From assembly GCF_014202695.1 (NCBI RefSeq), contig NZ_JACHHH010000010.1, positions 47,044 through 111,043 of the forward strand: a DNA stretch of 64,000 nt. Direction: 5' to 3'. This document shows, in pieces, positions 52,735 to 61,949 of the stretch. Every line of letters starts with the position of its first letter. The first letter of the stretch is position 1. Both the position numbers and the translations under genes were made by a program. Below the pieces are notes generated by a model, which saw nothing but the letters and a program-made list of their open reading frames with translations, searched no databases and had not been told where the DNA came from. This stretch comes from Oribacterium sinus (GTDB lineage Bacteria > Bacillota > Clostridia > Lachnospirales > Lachnospiraceae).

Positions 52735-53524
52735 GGTTTCCATAGAAAGAGGAGAACAGCTAAAAGCGGTGCTTCAATTCCCTTTTATCAAAGGAATTTA
52801 TCTGGATGAGGGAGCCTTTTCCGAGGAAGAGCTCCTGAAATATCGCGGGGAGATACAGAACAGCGGAAAATGGGCAGGTCTTCGTTTTCGAAGAATCCAA
52901 AGAAGGGAAGACAGGGGAAGAAGTCCGAAGGATTGGATGGAAGAGGCGAAAAATGAAGAGGGCTTCAGTCATTTTCTTCTTCGTACCCTGGATCAGGTGG
53001 CAATGCTACAGGATTTTCCGGATAGGAAGTTTTCAACCTGCTTTGACTATACCCTCTATAGCTATAATCAGGCTGCTATGGAGGTATGGGAATCCTTGGG
53101 AGCAAAAGAAATGTGCTTCCCCATTGAGTTTCGTTTTCAGGAGGATATGGCCTTTTCTGAATGGGCAAAAAGCAGAGGAATCTCCACGGAGCTTCTTTGC
53201 TATGGGCACCTGCCTATGATGGTCAGTGCCAATTGTATAGAAAAAACCAGAAATGGCTGTACCAGAGGGAACAATGTGGTGTCTTTACAGGATCGACAGA
53301 ATAAGAGTATGCCGGTTCGCCTCTATTGCAAATACTGCTATAATCAAATCTATAACAGTGATGTTTTATCCTTGCTGGGGCTGGAAAAGGAAGTGGAGAG
53401 GCTTGGGGCTTCTTCTTTTCGCTTTGATTTTACGGTGGAATCGGAAAAGGAAATCCTGGATCTTTTTCAGGGAAGGCCTTTAAAGCAGTTTACCAGGGGA
53501 CATTTTCATAAAGGAATAGAGTAG
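52694..53524 (+). CDS. U32-family protein, C-terminal part in a separate overlapping frame
   Basis: A 276-residue continuation of the U32 protein, shifted +1. It contains FLLRTLDQVAMLQDF, a FDYTLYSYNQAAMEVW block and a cysteine-rich end (RLYCKYCYNQIYNSD) typical of the C-terminal half of long U32 proteins. It lacks the U32 signature itself. The likely start is TTG at 52694, six bases after AGGGAGG, inside the first gene. A ribosomal +1 shift is an alternative. Either two coupled subunits or a split gene. Confidence 0.7.
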   Translation: MGSIDGIKDLGEIRVSIERGEQLKAVLQFPFIKGIYLDEGAFSEEELLKYRGEIQNSGKWAGLRFRRIQRREDRGRSPKDWMEEAKNEEGFSHFLLRTLDQVAMLQDFPDRKFSTCFDYTLYSYNQAAMEVWESLGAKEMCFPIEFRFQEDMAFSEWAKSRGISTELLCYGHLPMMVSANCIEKTRNGCTRGNNVVSLQDRQNKSMPVRLYCKYCYNQIYNSDVLSLLGLEKEVERLGASSFRFDFTVESEKEILDLFQGRPLKQFTRGHFHKGIE

Positions 53525-53534
53525 GGGAGAAAAG

Positions 53535-54911
53535 ATGGGTAGTCTTTTTAGTACATTTACGAAGATTGTATGTATGGTATTGATGCTGCTGTATTGTTAC
53601 AGTCTGTTTCGAAACCTTTCCCTGGATTATGGGGATGGAAAAAGAAGACTGGCAAAATTTCTGTACCAGATTTTATTGTTCTTACATTTTCTTTGTCATG
53701 GGGTTCTTTTCTTTCATACAAAGGATTTCTTTTATCTAATCATGTATGGAGCGGAGTTAGCTTTTCTTGTGCTCTATCCCTTCCTATGGAAGAAAATCTA
53801 TCCTACCTTCAGCGAGACGCTCTTGTATAACCAGTGTATTCTTTTGGCCTTAGGATGGATTATGCTGGAAAGATTAAATACGGATAAGGCCATGAAGCAG
53901 TTTGCTATTTCCGTGGCAGCCAGTCTTCTGGCCTTGCTTATTCCCTATATCATCGATAAAATCTGGGATTTTCAAAAGGGAAGAATTGCCTTTGCGGTAC
54001 TGGGGATTTTCCTGCTTTCCTTGGTCCTTATTGTAGGACGGGTGAGCTTTGGTGCTAAGATGAGCTTGAATTTCTTTGGCTTTTCCTTCCAGGCTTCCGA
54101 ATTCGTTAAAATCAGCTTTGTCTTTTCCGTTGCGGGATTTTTATCGGAGGAGCAAAATCAAAGGGGCTTATACAAGGCAGCAATAGTGGCTATGCTCCAC
54201 GGCATTGTGTTGGTGCTGTGTAAGGACTTAGGCTCTGCTCTAATCCTATTTATGGCCTTTTTGTTTATGCTTTATGTGGCCAGCAGTCAATTTTTGTATC
54301 TTGCCTTAGGCTTTGGTCTATCTGCATTGGCAGGCTTTGTGTCCTACCATCTTTTTTCTCATGTGCGTACCAGAGTATTTGCCTTTTTGGATCCTTGGAA
54401 GGACATTGCAGGGAAGGGGTATCAGATTACCCAGTCTCTCTTTGCCATCGGTACGGGGGGATTTTTGGGACTTGGTCTTTTTCAGGGATTGCCCAACAAG
54501 ATTCCCATCGTGGAAAATGATTTTATTTTCTCCGCCTTGTCCGAAGAGATGGGAGGAATTGTGGCGATTTGCGTGATTCTCGTCTGTCTTTCCTGTTTTA
54601 TGCAAATGATGATGATGGGAATGGATATGGAAAGCCTCTTTTATAAACTCATCTGTATCGGACTGAGTGTGATTTATGTGATGCAGGTCTTTTTAACCAT
54701 CGGTGGAGCCATAAAATTTATCCCCTCCACGGGAGTGACCCTGCCCTTTGTCAGCTATGGCGGTTCCAGTATGATTTCCAGTTGTATTCTTTTTGCTATC
54801 TTCCAAGCTCTCTTTGTTATCCAGGGAAAGGAAGATGCCATGGATGAAGAGGAAGAGGAAGACGAACAGCAAGCGCCGAAGAGGAAGGGGAGAAGGGGCA
54901 TTTATGAATAA
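53535..54911 (+). CDS. SEDS-family peptidoglycan polymerase (FtsW/RodA/SpoVE-like)
   Basis: A 458-residue protein with about ten membrane spans. SEDS blocks: GAKMSLNFFGFSFQASEFVK near residue 175, the catalytic-loop region GKGYQITQSLFAIGTGG, ENDFIFSALSEEMGG, and TLPFVSYGGSSM. It polymerises glycan strands from lipid II together with a class B PBP. The PBP gene is 29 bases downstream, so the pair is probably dedicated. A charged acidic/basic cytoplasmic tail (about 432-458) is unusual. The FtsW versus RodA assignment cannot be made by eye. Confidence 0.92.
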   Translation: MGSLFSTFTKIVCMVLMLLYCYSLFRNLSLDYGDGKRRLAKFLYQILLFLHFLCHGVLFFHTKDFFYLIMYGAELAFLVLYPFLWKKIYPTFSETLLYNQCILLALGWIMLERLNTDKAMKQFAISVAASLLALLIPYIIDKIWDFQKGRIAFAVLGIFLLSLVLIVGRVSFGAKMSLNFFGFSFQASEFVKISFVFSVAGFLSEEQNQRGLYKAAIVAMLHGIVLVLCKDLGSALILFMAFLFMLYVASSQFLYLALGFGLSALAGFVSYHLFSHVRTRVFAFLDPWKDIAGKGYQITQSLFAIGTGGFLGLGLFQGLPNKIPIVENDFIFSALSEEMGGIVAICVILVCLSCFMQMMMMGMDMESLFYKLICIGLSVIYVMQVFLTIGGAIKFIPSTGVTLPFVSYGGSSMISSCILFAIFQALFVIQGKEDAMDEEEEEDEQQAPKRKGRRGIYE

Positions 54912-54940
54912 GCTTAGAAATTCCGGAAGAAGGGTAAATT

Positions 54941-56392
54941 ATGAAAAAGTATAATAATTCCAGAAGAAAGCCAAGCAACAGGGAGATGAAAGGAATTACT
55001 TATTTCTTTGTTCTACTTTTCTTTTCCATGATTGTATATTTTTGCTATTTTATGCTGGTTTTGGCTCCGAATCAGATTTCCAGCCCCTATAATGCCAGAA
55101 TAGATTATCTTTCTTCGAAGGTCATTCGAGGCAGCATCCTTTCTTCTGATGGAAAGGTACTGGCGAAAACGGAAACCGGAGAGGGAGGAGAGAAAAGAGT
55201 ATATCCGCAGGGGATTGCCTTTTCCCATCCCATTGGCTACAGCAGCAAGGGAAAAACCGGAGTGGAGTCCATGGCGAACTTTTATCTTAGCCGTTCCAGT
55301 ATTAACCCCTTACAAAAAATCATCAATCAGGCGGAGGAAATCAAGAATCCCGGAGATTCAGTAGTACTTAGCTTGAATTCTTCTTTACAATCCCTTGCCT
55401 ATTCTTTGTTGAAGGATAAGAAGGGCAGTATTGTCTGTATGAATCCGAAGACCGGAAGAATTCTGGCGATGGTTTCCGCACCTTCCTTTACGGAAGAGGA
55501 TATTCAGAACAACTGGGAAGCTCTAACTTCCTCCGACAACAAAGACGGAAATCTTCTGAACAGGGCTACCCAGGGACTTTATCCTCCCGGCTCAACCTTT
55601 AAGCTTTTGATGGCTTTAGAGTATATTCGGGAGCATCCTGCGGATTGGCAGAGCTTTAGCTATACCTGTAAGGGTGAATATGTGGATCCGGAAAATTCCT
55701 CCTATGTGGTGCATTGCTATAACGGGGAGGTTCACGGAAAGGTGGATTTGGAATCTGCCATTGCAGATTCCTGCAATTCCGCCTTTGCCAAGCTGGGAAC
55801 AGAGATTGATCCGACTAGATTAAAGGCTTTGGCGGAAAGCTTTTACTATAATCAAAAAATAGATATCGGTTTGTCTGCCAATGCAGGACAATTCACCTTG
55901 GCGGAGAATGCGGACGTTTGGGATAAGATGCAAACCGCCATCGGACAGGGGGCCACCCTTTGCACTCCTCTTCAAAACCTTTGCATGGTTTCCGCCATTG
56001 CCAATGGTGGAAATCTGGTCTATCCAAGCCTTCTTGCTTCAGTACAGAATGCCAATGGCACAACGGTAAAGGAGTTCCCCTATGGGGAAAGTCATAGCCT
56101 TCTTTCCCAAGGGGAAAGTGATGCGTTAAAGCAGTTTATGCGAAAGGTAGTTACGGAGGGAACTGCCAGTGCTTTACAGACGGATGATTATAAGGTTTGC
56201 GGAAAAACCGGTTCCGCCCAGGTGAAGGTGGGGAATGATTTAAAGACCAATGCCTGGTTTGTAGGCTTTGCCCCCATGGAGGATCCGGAGATTGCTATAT
56301 CCGTTATTGTGGAAGAAGGAGAAACCGGTGGGAAAACTGCGGCTCCTATCGCCAGAAAGGTGTTGGATCAATATTTTCATAAAGAAGGATAA
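54941..56392 (+). CDS. Class B penicillin-binding protein (transpeptidase)
   Basis: A 483-residue PBP of the short PbpA type. One N-terminal span (about 20-42) is followed by a small dimerisation-like region and the transpeptidase domain. SxxK is PPGSTFKLLMA (Ser218), SxN is ADSCNSAF, and KTG is VCGKTGSAQ. It crosslinks peptidoglycan outside the membrane. Adjacent to the SEDS polymerase, as is typical. The ribosome site is GAAGGG. Confidence 0.93.
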   Translation: MKKYNNSRRKPSNREMKGITYFFVLLFFSMIVYFCYFMLVLAPNQISSPYNARIDYLSSKVIRGSILSSDGKVLAKTETGEGGEKRVYPQGIAFSHPIGYSSKGKTGVESMANFYLSRSSINPLQKIINQAEEIKNPGDSVVLSLNSSLQSLAYSLLKDKKGSIVCMNPKTGRILAMVSAPSFTEEDIQNNWEALTSSDNKDGNLLNRATQGLYPPGSTFKLLMALEYIREHPADWQSFSYTCKGEYVDPENSSYVVHCYNGEVHGKVDLESAIADSCNSAFAKLGTEIDPTRLKALAESFYYNQKIDIGLSANAGQFTLAENADVWDKMQTAIGQGATLCTPLQNLCMVSAIANGGNLVYPSLLASVQNANGTTVKEFPYGESHSLLSQGESDALKQFMRKVVTEGTASALQTDDYKVCGKTGSAQVKVGNDLKTNAWFVGFAPMEDPEIAISVIVEEGETGGKTAAPIARKVLDQYFHKEG

Positions 56393-56419
56393 AAAGGGTA
56401 TAGTAAGAGGAGTAGTACA

Positions 56420-58216
56420 ATGAGAAGAATACTGTCCTATATGGAAAAAGTGAAGGGGAAAAGCATTTTGGCCCCTCTGTTTAAGTGTCTGGAAAGCATG
56501 TTTGAGCTTTTTGTTCCTTTAGTCATTGCCGGAATGATTGATCAGGGAATCCGTAAAGAGAATCTTGCTGTGATATGGCATAGTCTTTTTCTGCTCCTGG
56601 CCTTAGCCTGTATAGGATGCCTTACCGCCGTGATTGCCCAGTATTTTGCGGCAGAGGTGGCTATGGTGGTGGGGAAGTCCTATCGAAGAGACTTGTTTCA
56701 CAAAATTCTTTCCTTACCCTATAGAGATTACAATGAGCTTTCCGCATCTTCCTTAATTACCAGAATCGGTCCGGACATCTTCCAAATTGAGTCTACGGTA
56801 AATATGGTACTTAGGCTTTTGATGCGTTCTCCCTTTATCGTTGTGGGAGCCTGTATTATGGCTTTTCGAATGAGTGCCAGGCTGTCAGTTTTATTCTTAT
56901 TTGTTTTGCTTCTTTTATCTATTGTGGTTTTTGGCATCATGGCTCTTACCATGCCCTTTTACAAAAGGATTCAAGTGAGTCTGGAAAACATCACAAGGAA
57001 ATACAGAGAAAATATTATGGGAATCCGTGTGGTACGGGCTTTCTGTCAGGAAGAAAAGGAAGAAGAGGAGTTTTTAGAAAAAAATCAAGATTATACCAAG
57101 GTGCAGATTACAGTAGGGAAAATATCTGCATTACTAAATCCGATGAGCATGCTGCTGATTCAGTTTGGGCTTATGGGAATTCTGTATTTTTCCTCCAAGA
57201 TGGTAAATGACGGCAGACTTTTTCAAGGAAATGTGGTGGCTCTGACCAACTATATGAGCCAAATTTTACTGGAGCTTCTTAAGCTTGCCAATCTGATTAT
57301 TTTGATGGTTAAAGCTTATGCCAGTATTAGCCGAATTGAAGAGGTGATGGAGCGAAAGAACGAAGAAGATCAGTCTGTTAACGATAAGGAAGCAGTTACT
57401 CTTTCAACAAGAAATCAAGCCACAGAGAAAGTGCAAAAGCAGGAGCTTGATGCCAATGCTTCTTCTGACTCAAACAAGGCCGGTATCCTTCTAAAGAATC
57501 TTTCTTTTTCCTATGAAGTCGGAGAGGAAAGGGCTCTTTCCGATATCAGTTTTTCTTTAAAAGAAGGGGAAAGCTTAGGAATTATCGGTGGTACAGGATC
57601 CGGAAAATCCACCTTGATATCTCTAATTTGTGGATTTTACGCGGATTATGAGGGAGAAATTTTCCTTTGGGGGAAGAATTTAAGAGATTATTCGAAAAGA
57701 GAACTTAGAGAAAGTATTGCTTATGTCCCTCAGAAGGCGGTACTTTTTTCCGGAACCCTTAAAGAAAATCTTCTTTGGAGAAAGAAGGAGGCAAAGGATG
57801 AAGAGCTTTGGAAAGCTTTGGAAATCGCCCAGGGAAAAGATTTTGTAGAGGAAAAGGGAGAGGGCTTGGATTTGCCTGTCAGTATAGAGGGAAAAAATTT
57901 TTCAGGTGGACAAAGACAAAGACTTTCTATTGCAAGAGCTTTGGTTGGGGATTCCAAGCTTTTAATTTTGGATGATTCCGCCTCCGCATTGGATATGCTG
58001 ACAGAAAGAAAGCTGCGAACAGCATTGGAAGGATATCAAGGGGAAAAAAGCCTTTTGGTAATCTCCCAAAGAGTATCCAGTATCAGGCATTTCCCAAAGA
58101 TTCTGGTTTTAGACCAAGGTAAGTTAATCGGGCTGGGAAGTCATCAGGAGCTTATGGAGAATTGTTCTGTATATCAGGAAATTTGTGCTTCTCAGAAGCA
58201 AGGAAAGGAGGCGTAA
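56420..58216 (+). CDS. ABC exporter half-transporter, degenerate ATPase partner (pair 1, first gene)
   Basis: A 598-residue half transporter: six spans (residues 15-300) and an NBD (about 355-590) joined by a long Ser/Glu-rich insertion (about 312-352). Walker A GGTGSGKST and signature FSGGQRQRLS are intact. The Walker B region reads LLILDDSASALD, with Asp in place of the catalytic Glu, and the switch is ISQRVSS with Gln for His. These changes mark the non-catalytic site half of a heterodimer. The partner gene starts two bases after its stop. Probably a drug, lipid or peptide exporter. Confidence 0.9.
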   Translation: MRRILSYMEKVKGKSILAPLFKCLESMFELFVPLVIAGMIDQGIRKENLAVIWHSLFLLLALACIGCLTAVIAQYFAAEVAMVVGKSYRRDLFHKILSLPYRDYNELSASSLITRIGPDIFQIESTVNMVLRLLMRSPFIVVGACIMAFRMSARLSVLFLFVLLLLSIVVFGIMALTMPFYKRIQVSLENITRKYRENIMGIRVVRAFCQEEKEEEEFLEKNQDYTKVQITVGKISALLNPMSMLLIQFGLMGILYFSSKMVNDGRLFQGNVVALTNYMSQILLELLKLANLIILMVKAYASISRIEEVMERKNEEDQSVNDKEAVTLSTRNQATEKVQKQELDANASSDSNKAGILLKNLSFSYEVGEERALSDISFSLKEGESLGIIGGTGSGKSTLISLICGFYADYEGEIFLWGKNLRDYSKRELRESIAYVPQKAVLFSGTLKENLLWRKKEAKDEELWKALEIAQGKDFVEEKGEGLDLPVSIEGKNFSGGQRQRLSIARALVGDSKLLILDDSASALDMLTERKLRTALEGYQGEKSLLVISQRVSSIRHFPKILVLDQGKLIGLGSHQELMENCSVYQEICASQKQGKEA

Positions 58217-58217
58217 T

Positions 58218-59978
58218 ATGACCAGGCAAAACGGAACTGCAGCTGAGTCTTTTTGGAAACTTTTCGCCTTCATCAAACCTTATAAATTCAGCTTGCTTCT
58301 TTCCATTATTTCAGCTTTTCTCTCCGTAGTATTTTCCCTCTTTCTTCCTATCCTTTTGGGAAAAGCCATAGATAAGATTGCCGGAAAATCTGCAGTGGAT
58401 TTTGCCGGATTGGGACAGATTTTAAAACTTATGTTTATAGTGCTTATCCTGGCTGTGGTTTTCCAGTGGGTCATGAACCAAGTGAATACCTATTTAAGCT
58501 TTCATGTGATTGAAGATTTACGGAAGAAGGCTTTTTCTCATATTCAAGCCGTTCCTTTATCCTCCATCGATTCCAAGGAGCCCGGAGAGATTTTAAGCCG
58601 TTTAACTACAGACATAGAACAGATTTCACAGGGATTATTTGTTCTACTGAATCAGTTTTTGCAGGCGGTGTTCAGTATTTTGGAAACTGCATTTTTTCTC
58701 TTTCTTCTGGAATGGAGAATTGCTCTGATCCTTTTGGCGCTGACACCTCTTTCCTTTTTTATCGCAAAGTTTATATCCAAGCGCGCTTACCTGTATTTTC
58801 AGAATCAGTCGAAGAGCCGAGGAGAAATCGCTGCCTTCAGTACGGAGGCTATCGGAAATGCGAAGCTTCTGAAGGCCTTTATGCAGGATGCCCCAAAGGA
58901 GGCTTTGTATCAGGAGAAAAATGAAAGACTTTCCCGATATAGTATGCAAGCAAATTTCTACAGCTCTTTGGTTAACCCCTTTACCCGTTTTTTAAATGCT
59001 TTAGGCTATGCTTTGGTTGGGGGAGTTGGAGCACTGTTTTGCTTACAAGGGACCTTAAGTATTGGGCAGTTATCCTCTTTATTGGCTTATGCCACCCAGT
59101 ATGCCAAGCCCTTTAATGACATTACTTCCGTGATTACGGAAATTCAAAATGCTTTAGCTGCCGCATCCAGGGTTTTTGACTTTTTGGAAGAAGAGGAGAT
59201 GATGCCAAAGGCGGAGATCAGGGAACTGCCAAAGCCTGTGGAAGGATGCTTGGAGCTTTCCGGATTGTATTTCTCATACACGAAGGAGCAAAAGCTGATT
59301 CAAGATTTGAGCCTTTCCGTACAATCCGGACAAAATATTGCTATTGTTGGACCCACAGGATGCGGAAAAACAACCTTAATTAATCTTTTGATGCGATTTT
59401 ATGAACCGAATCAGGGAAGCATTGCGATTGACGGAATGCCTTATGGCAGCCTTTCCGATCATAGCCTGCGTTCTGCATATGGCATGGTTCTACAAGATAG
59501 CTGGTTAAAGTCGGATACGGTTTTGGAAAATATTCGTTACGGTTCTCCGGAGAAGAGTAGAGAAGAGGTTATGGAAGCAGCTAAACGGGCAGGCTGCCAT
59601 CATTTTATTTTACAGCTTGCAAAAGGCTACGATACAATCCTTCCGGAGGACGGAGGCAATCTATCCCAGGGACAGAAACAGCTCCTCTGTATTGCCAGAG
59701 TAATGTTAAGGGATCCGGCCATTTTAATTTTGGATGAAGCTACCAGCTCCATTGATACCAGAACGGAAGAGAAGGTACAAAGAGCTTTTCGGGAAATGCT
59801 AAAGGGCAGAACCGCTTTTATTGTGGCTCATCGTCTTTCTACGATTCAAAATGCGGATTGCATCCTGGTGATGAAGGATGGTAATGTCATCGAAAAGGGA
59901 AGTCATGAAGAGCTTTTACAGCAGAAAGGTTTTTATAAGAACCTATATGAAAGCCAATTTCAGGGAGCGGAGAATTGA
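58218..59978 (+). CDS. ABC exporter half-transporter, catalytic partner (pair 1, second gene)
   Basis: A 586-residue half transporter with six spans and an NBD. Walker A is GPTGCGKTTLIN, Walker B LILDEATSSIDTR with catalytic Glu, and the switch His in VAHRLSTIQ. The signature is the variant LSQGQKQLL that faces the degenerate site. It complements the preceding gene exactly as in BmrCD/TM287-288-type heterodimers. The start at 58218 is behind AAGGAGG at the end of the first gene. Confidence 0.92.
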   Translation: MTRQNGTAAESFWKLFAFIKPYKFSLLLSIISAFLSVVFSLFLPILLGKAIDKIAGKSAVDFAGLGQILKLMFIVLILAVVFQWVMNQVNTYLSFHVIEDLRKKAFSHIQAVPLSSIDSKEPGEILSRLTTDIEQISQGLFVLLNQFLQAVFSILETAFFLFLLEWRIALILLALTPLSFFIAKFISKRAYLYFQNQSKSRGEIAAFSTEAIGNAKLLKAFMQDAPKEALYQEKNERLSRYSMQANFYSSLVNPFTRFLNALGYALVGGVGALFCLQGTLSIGQLSSLLAYATQYAKPFNDITSVITEIQNALAAASRVFDFLEEEEMMPKAEIRELPKPVEGCLELSGLYFSYTKEQKLIQDLSLSVQSGQNIAIVGPTGCGKTTLINLLMRFYEPNQGSIAIDGMPYGSLSDHSLRSAYGMVLQDSWLKSDTVLENIRYGSPEKSREEVMEAAKRAGCHHFILQLAKGYDTILPEDGGNLSQGQKQLLCIARVMLRDPAILILDEATSSIDTRTEEKVQRAFREMLKGRTAFIVAHRLSTIQNADCILVMKDGNVIEKGSHEELLQQKGFYKNLYESQFQGAEN

Positions 59979-59991
59979 ATTTTGCCTACAC

Positions 59992-60020
59992 TTGACAAGT
60001 TGTTAAATCATCCATAAAAT
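59992..60020 (+). promoter_or_regulatory. Promoter of the second ABC exporter operon
   Basis: TTGACA (59992-59997), 17 bases, TAAAAT (60015-60020). It begins 14 bases after the previous stop and leaves a 5' leader of about 135 bases. Confidence 0.65.
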
Positions 60021-60110
60021 TGCAAAGTTTAGAAAAATCAAACAGTAAACAGAAGCGTAAGGAATAGAATATGCGCTACATAGAGAAAGCACAGTGCAAC
60101 ACAGTGCATT

Positions 60111-60142
60111 GTAAATTCCATGTATAGTAAATTCTATGTATA
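60111..60142 (+). repeat. Two tandem 16-bp repeats in the leader of the second ABC exporter operon
   Basis: GTAAATTCCATGTATA is followed directly by GTAAATTCTATGTATA, ending 22 bases before the GTG start. An ACAGTGCAAC/ACAGTGCATT doublet precedes them. Related GTAAATTCC and GTAAATTCT words occur again near 63920-63948. They could be regulator sites. Confidence 0.45.
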
Positions 60143-60164
60143 TTAAGAGAAGGAGGGAGATATA

Positions 60165-61949
60165 GTGCAAGAGGAAAAAGTCATGCAGGAAGATAAAATG
60201 CAGGTATTGAAAATCCTATCAAAATCCATTCGTGAATTTAAAAAAGACTCCATACTTTGTCCGTTATTGGTTACAGGAGAAGTCATTCTGGAATGTATGA
60301 TTCCTTTTTTTACTGCTCAATTAGTGAACAGAATGAAGGAAAATGCCTCCATGCAGATGATTCTTCATTACGGATTAATCCTGGTGGTGATGGCCATACT
60401 TTCCCTCCTTTTCGGCCTTTGGGCGGGGAATTTTGCAGCTTCTGCCTCTACCGGCTTTGCCCGTAATATCCGAAAAGATATGTTCCAAAGAATTCAGGGC
60501 TTTTCTTTCGAGAATATTGACCGCTTTGAAAGCTCATCTTTGGTAACCAGATTAACCACAGATATCAGCAACGTACAGATGGCCTATATGATGCTGGTTC
60601 GTACTGCCTTCAGGGGACCTTTGATGGTGGTCTTTTCCTTTGTCGCAGCCTTCATGATGGGGGGCAGAATGGCCATTATTTTCTGTTTTGTGATTCCTAT
60701 TTTGGCTATCGGTTTAATCATTATTACCAAAAAAGCTATGAAGATTTTCAACGAAATCTTTAAGCGATACGATGCTTTAAATGAGTCTGTGGAAGAGAAT
60801 ATCCAGGGAATGCGGGTGGTGAAAACCTATGTTCGAGAGGACTTCGAGAAAGAGAAGTTTAATGAAAAGGCAGAGTCTTTGGCAAAGGACTTTATTTCTG
60901 CAGAAAAACTGATTGCCATTGCCAACCCCTTGATGCAATTTTGTCTTTTTGTGGTGGTTATCTTTGTCTTAAGCTTCGGTTCCTATCTGGTTGTCAGCAC
61001 CGGTGGTGTTGATTTGGATGTAGGACAGCTTTCCGCCCTGTTAACCTACAGCTATCAGATTCTTTCCAGCCTTATGTTGGTGGCCATGGTCTTTGTGATG
61101 GTGGTAATTTCCGCTGCCTCCTCTCGAAGAATCGCTGAGGTTTTAACGGAAGACAGTACCATGAAGAATCCTGAAAATGGTATTAAGGAAGTAAAGGACG
61201 GCTCCATTGATTTTAATCATGTATTCTTTAAATATTCCAAGGATGCGAAAAAGAATGTTTTAACAGATATCTCCCTTCATATTCCCTCCGGACAAACCGT
61301 AGGGATTTTGGGAGGAACAGGTTCTGCAAAATCTTCTCTTACCCAGTTGATTTCCCGTCTTTATGATGTAACGGAGGGAGAAGTCTTGGTTGGCGGTGAG
61401 GATGTTCGAAAATACGATATTCAAGCTTTAAGAGATCAGGTGGCTGTGGTATTACAAAAGAATATTCTCTTCTCGGGAACAGTGGCGGAAAACCTTCGCT
61501 GGGGAAATCCAAATACCACTCAGGCAGAACTGGAAGAGGCCTGCAGACTATCCCAGGCTGCAGAATTTATTGAAAGAATGAAGGACGGATATGAAAGCCA
61601 TGTGGAGCAGGGAGGAAGTAATTTCTCCGGAGGGCAGAAGCAAAGACTTTGTATCGCCAGAGCCTTATTAAAGAAGCCAAAGGTTTTGATTTTGGATGAT
61701 TCCACTTCTGCAGTGGATACCAAAACCGATGCTTTTATCCGAAAGGGCTTTAAGGAATTTATTCCGGATACCACGAAAATCATTATTGCCCAAAGAGTTT
61801 CCTCTGTAATGGATGCGGATCAGATTCTGATTATGGACAAGGGAGAAATCATTGCCAGAGGTACTCATGAGGAACTTATGGAGAATTCTCCGATTTACAG
61901 AGAAACCTATGAGTCCCAGAACAGAAAGGAGGTAGAGGATGGAGAATAA
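60165..61949 (+). CDS. ABC exporter half-transporter, degenerate partner (pair 2, first gene)
   Basis: A 594-residue half transporter. Six spans are followed by an NBD in which Walker A reads GGTGSAKSS (Ala for the third Gly). The signature is FSGGQKQRL, the Walker B region LILDDSTSAVD has Asp for Glu, and the switch AQRVSSV has Gln for His. It is therefore the non-catalytic partner. The start is GTG at 60165 behind GAAGGAGGGAG; an in-frame ATG at 60183 is an alternative. Overlaps its partner by 11 bases. Confidence 0.9.
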   Translation: MQEEKVMQEDKMQVLKILSKSIREFKKDSILCPLLVTGEVILECMIPFFTAQLVNRMKENASMQMILHYGLILVVMAILSLLFGLWAGNFAASASTGFARNIRKDMFQRIQGFSFENIDRFESSSLVTRLTTDISNVQMAYMMLVRTAFRGPLMVVFSFVAAFMMGGRMAIIFCFVIPILAIGLIIITKKAMKIFNEIFKRYDALNESVEENIQGMRVVKTYVREDFEKEKFNEKAESLAKDFISAEKLIAIANPLMQFCLFVVVIFVLSFGSYLVVSTGGVDLDVGQLSALLTYSYQILSSLMLVAMVFVMVVISAASSRRIAEVLTEDSTMKNPENGIKEVKDGSIDFNHVFFKYSKDAKKNVLTDISLHIPSGQTVGILGGTGSAKSSLTQLISRLYDVTEGEVLVGGEDVRKYDIQALRDQVAVVLQKNILFSGTVAENLRWGNPNTTQAELEEACRLSQAAEFIERMKDGYESHVEQGGSNFSGGQKQRLCIARALLKKPKVLILDDSTSAVDTKTDAFIRKGFKEFIPDTTKIIIAQRVSSVMDADQILIMDKGEIIARGTHEELMENSPIYRETYESQNRKEVEDGE

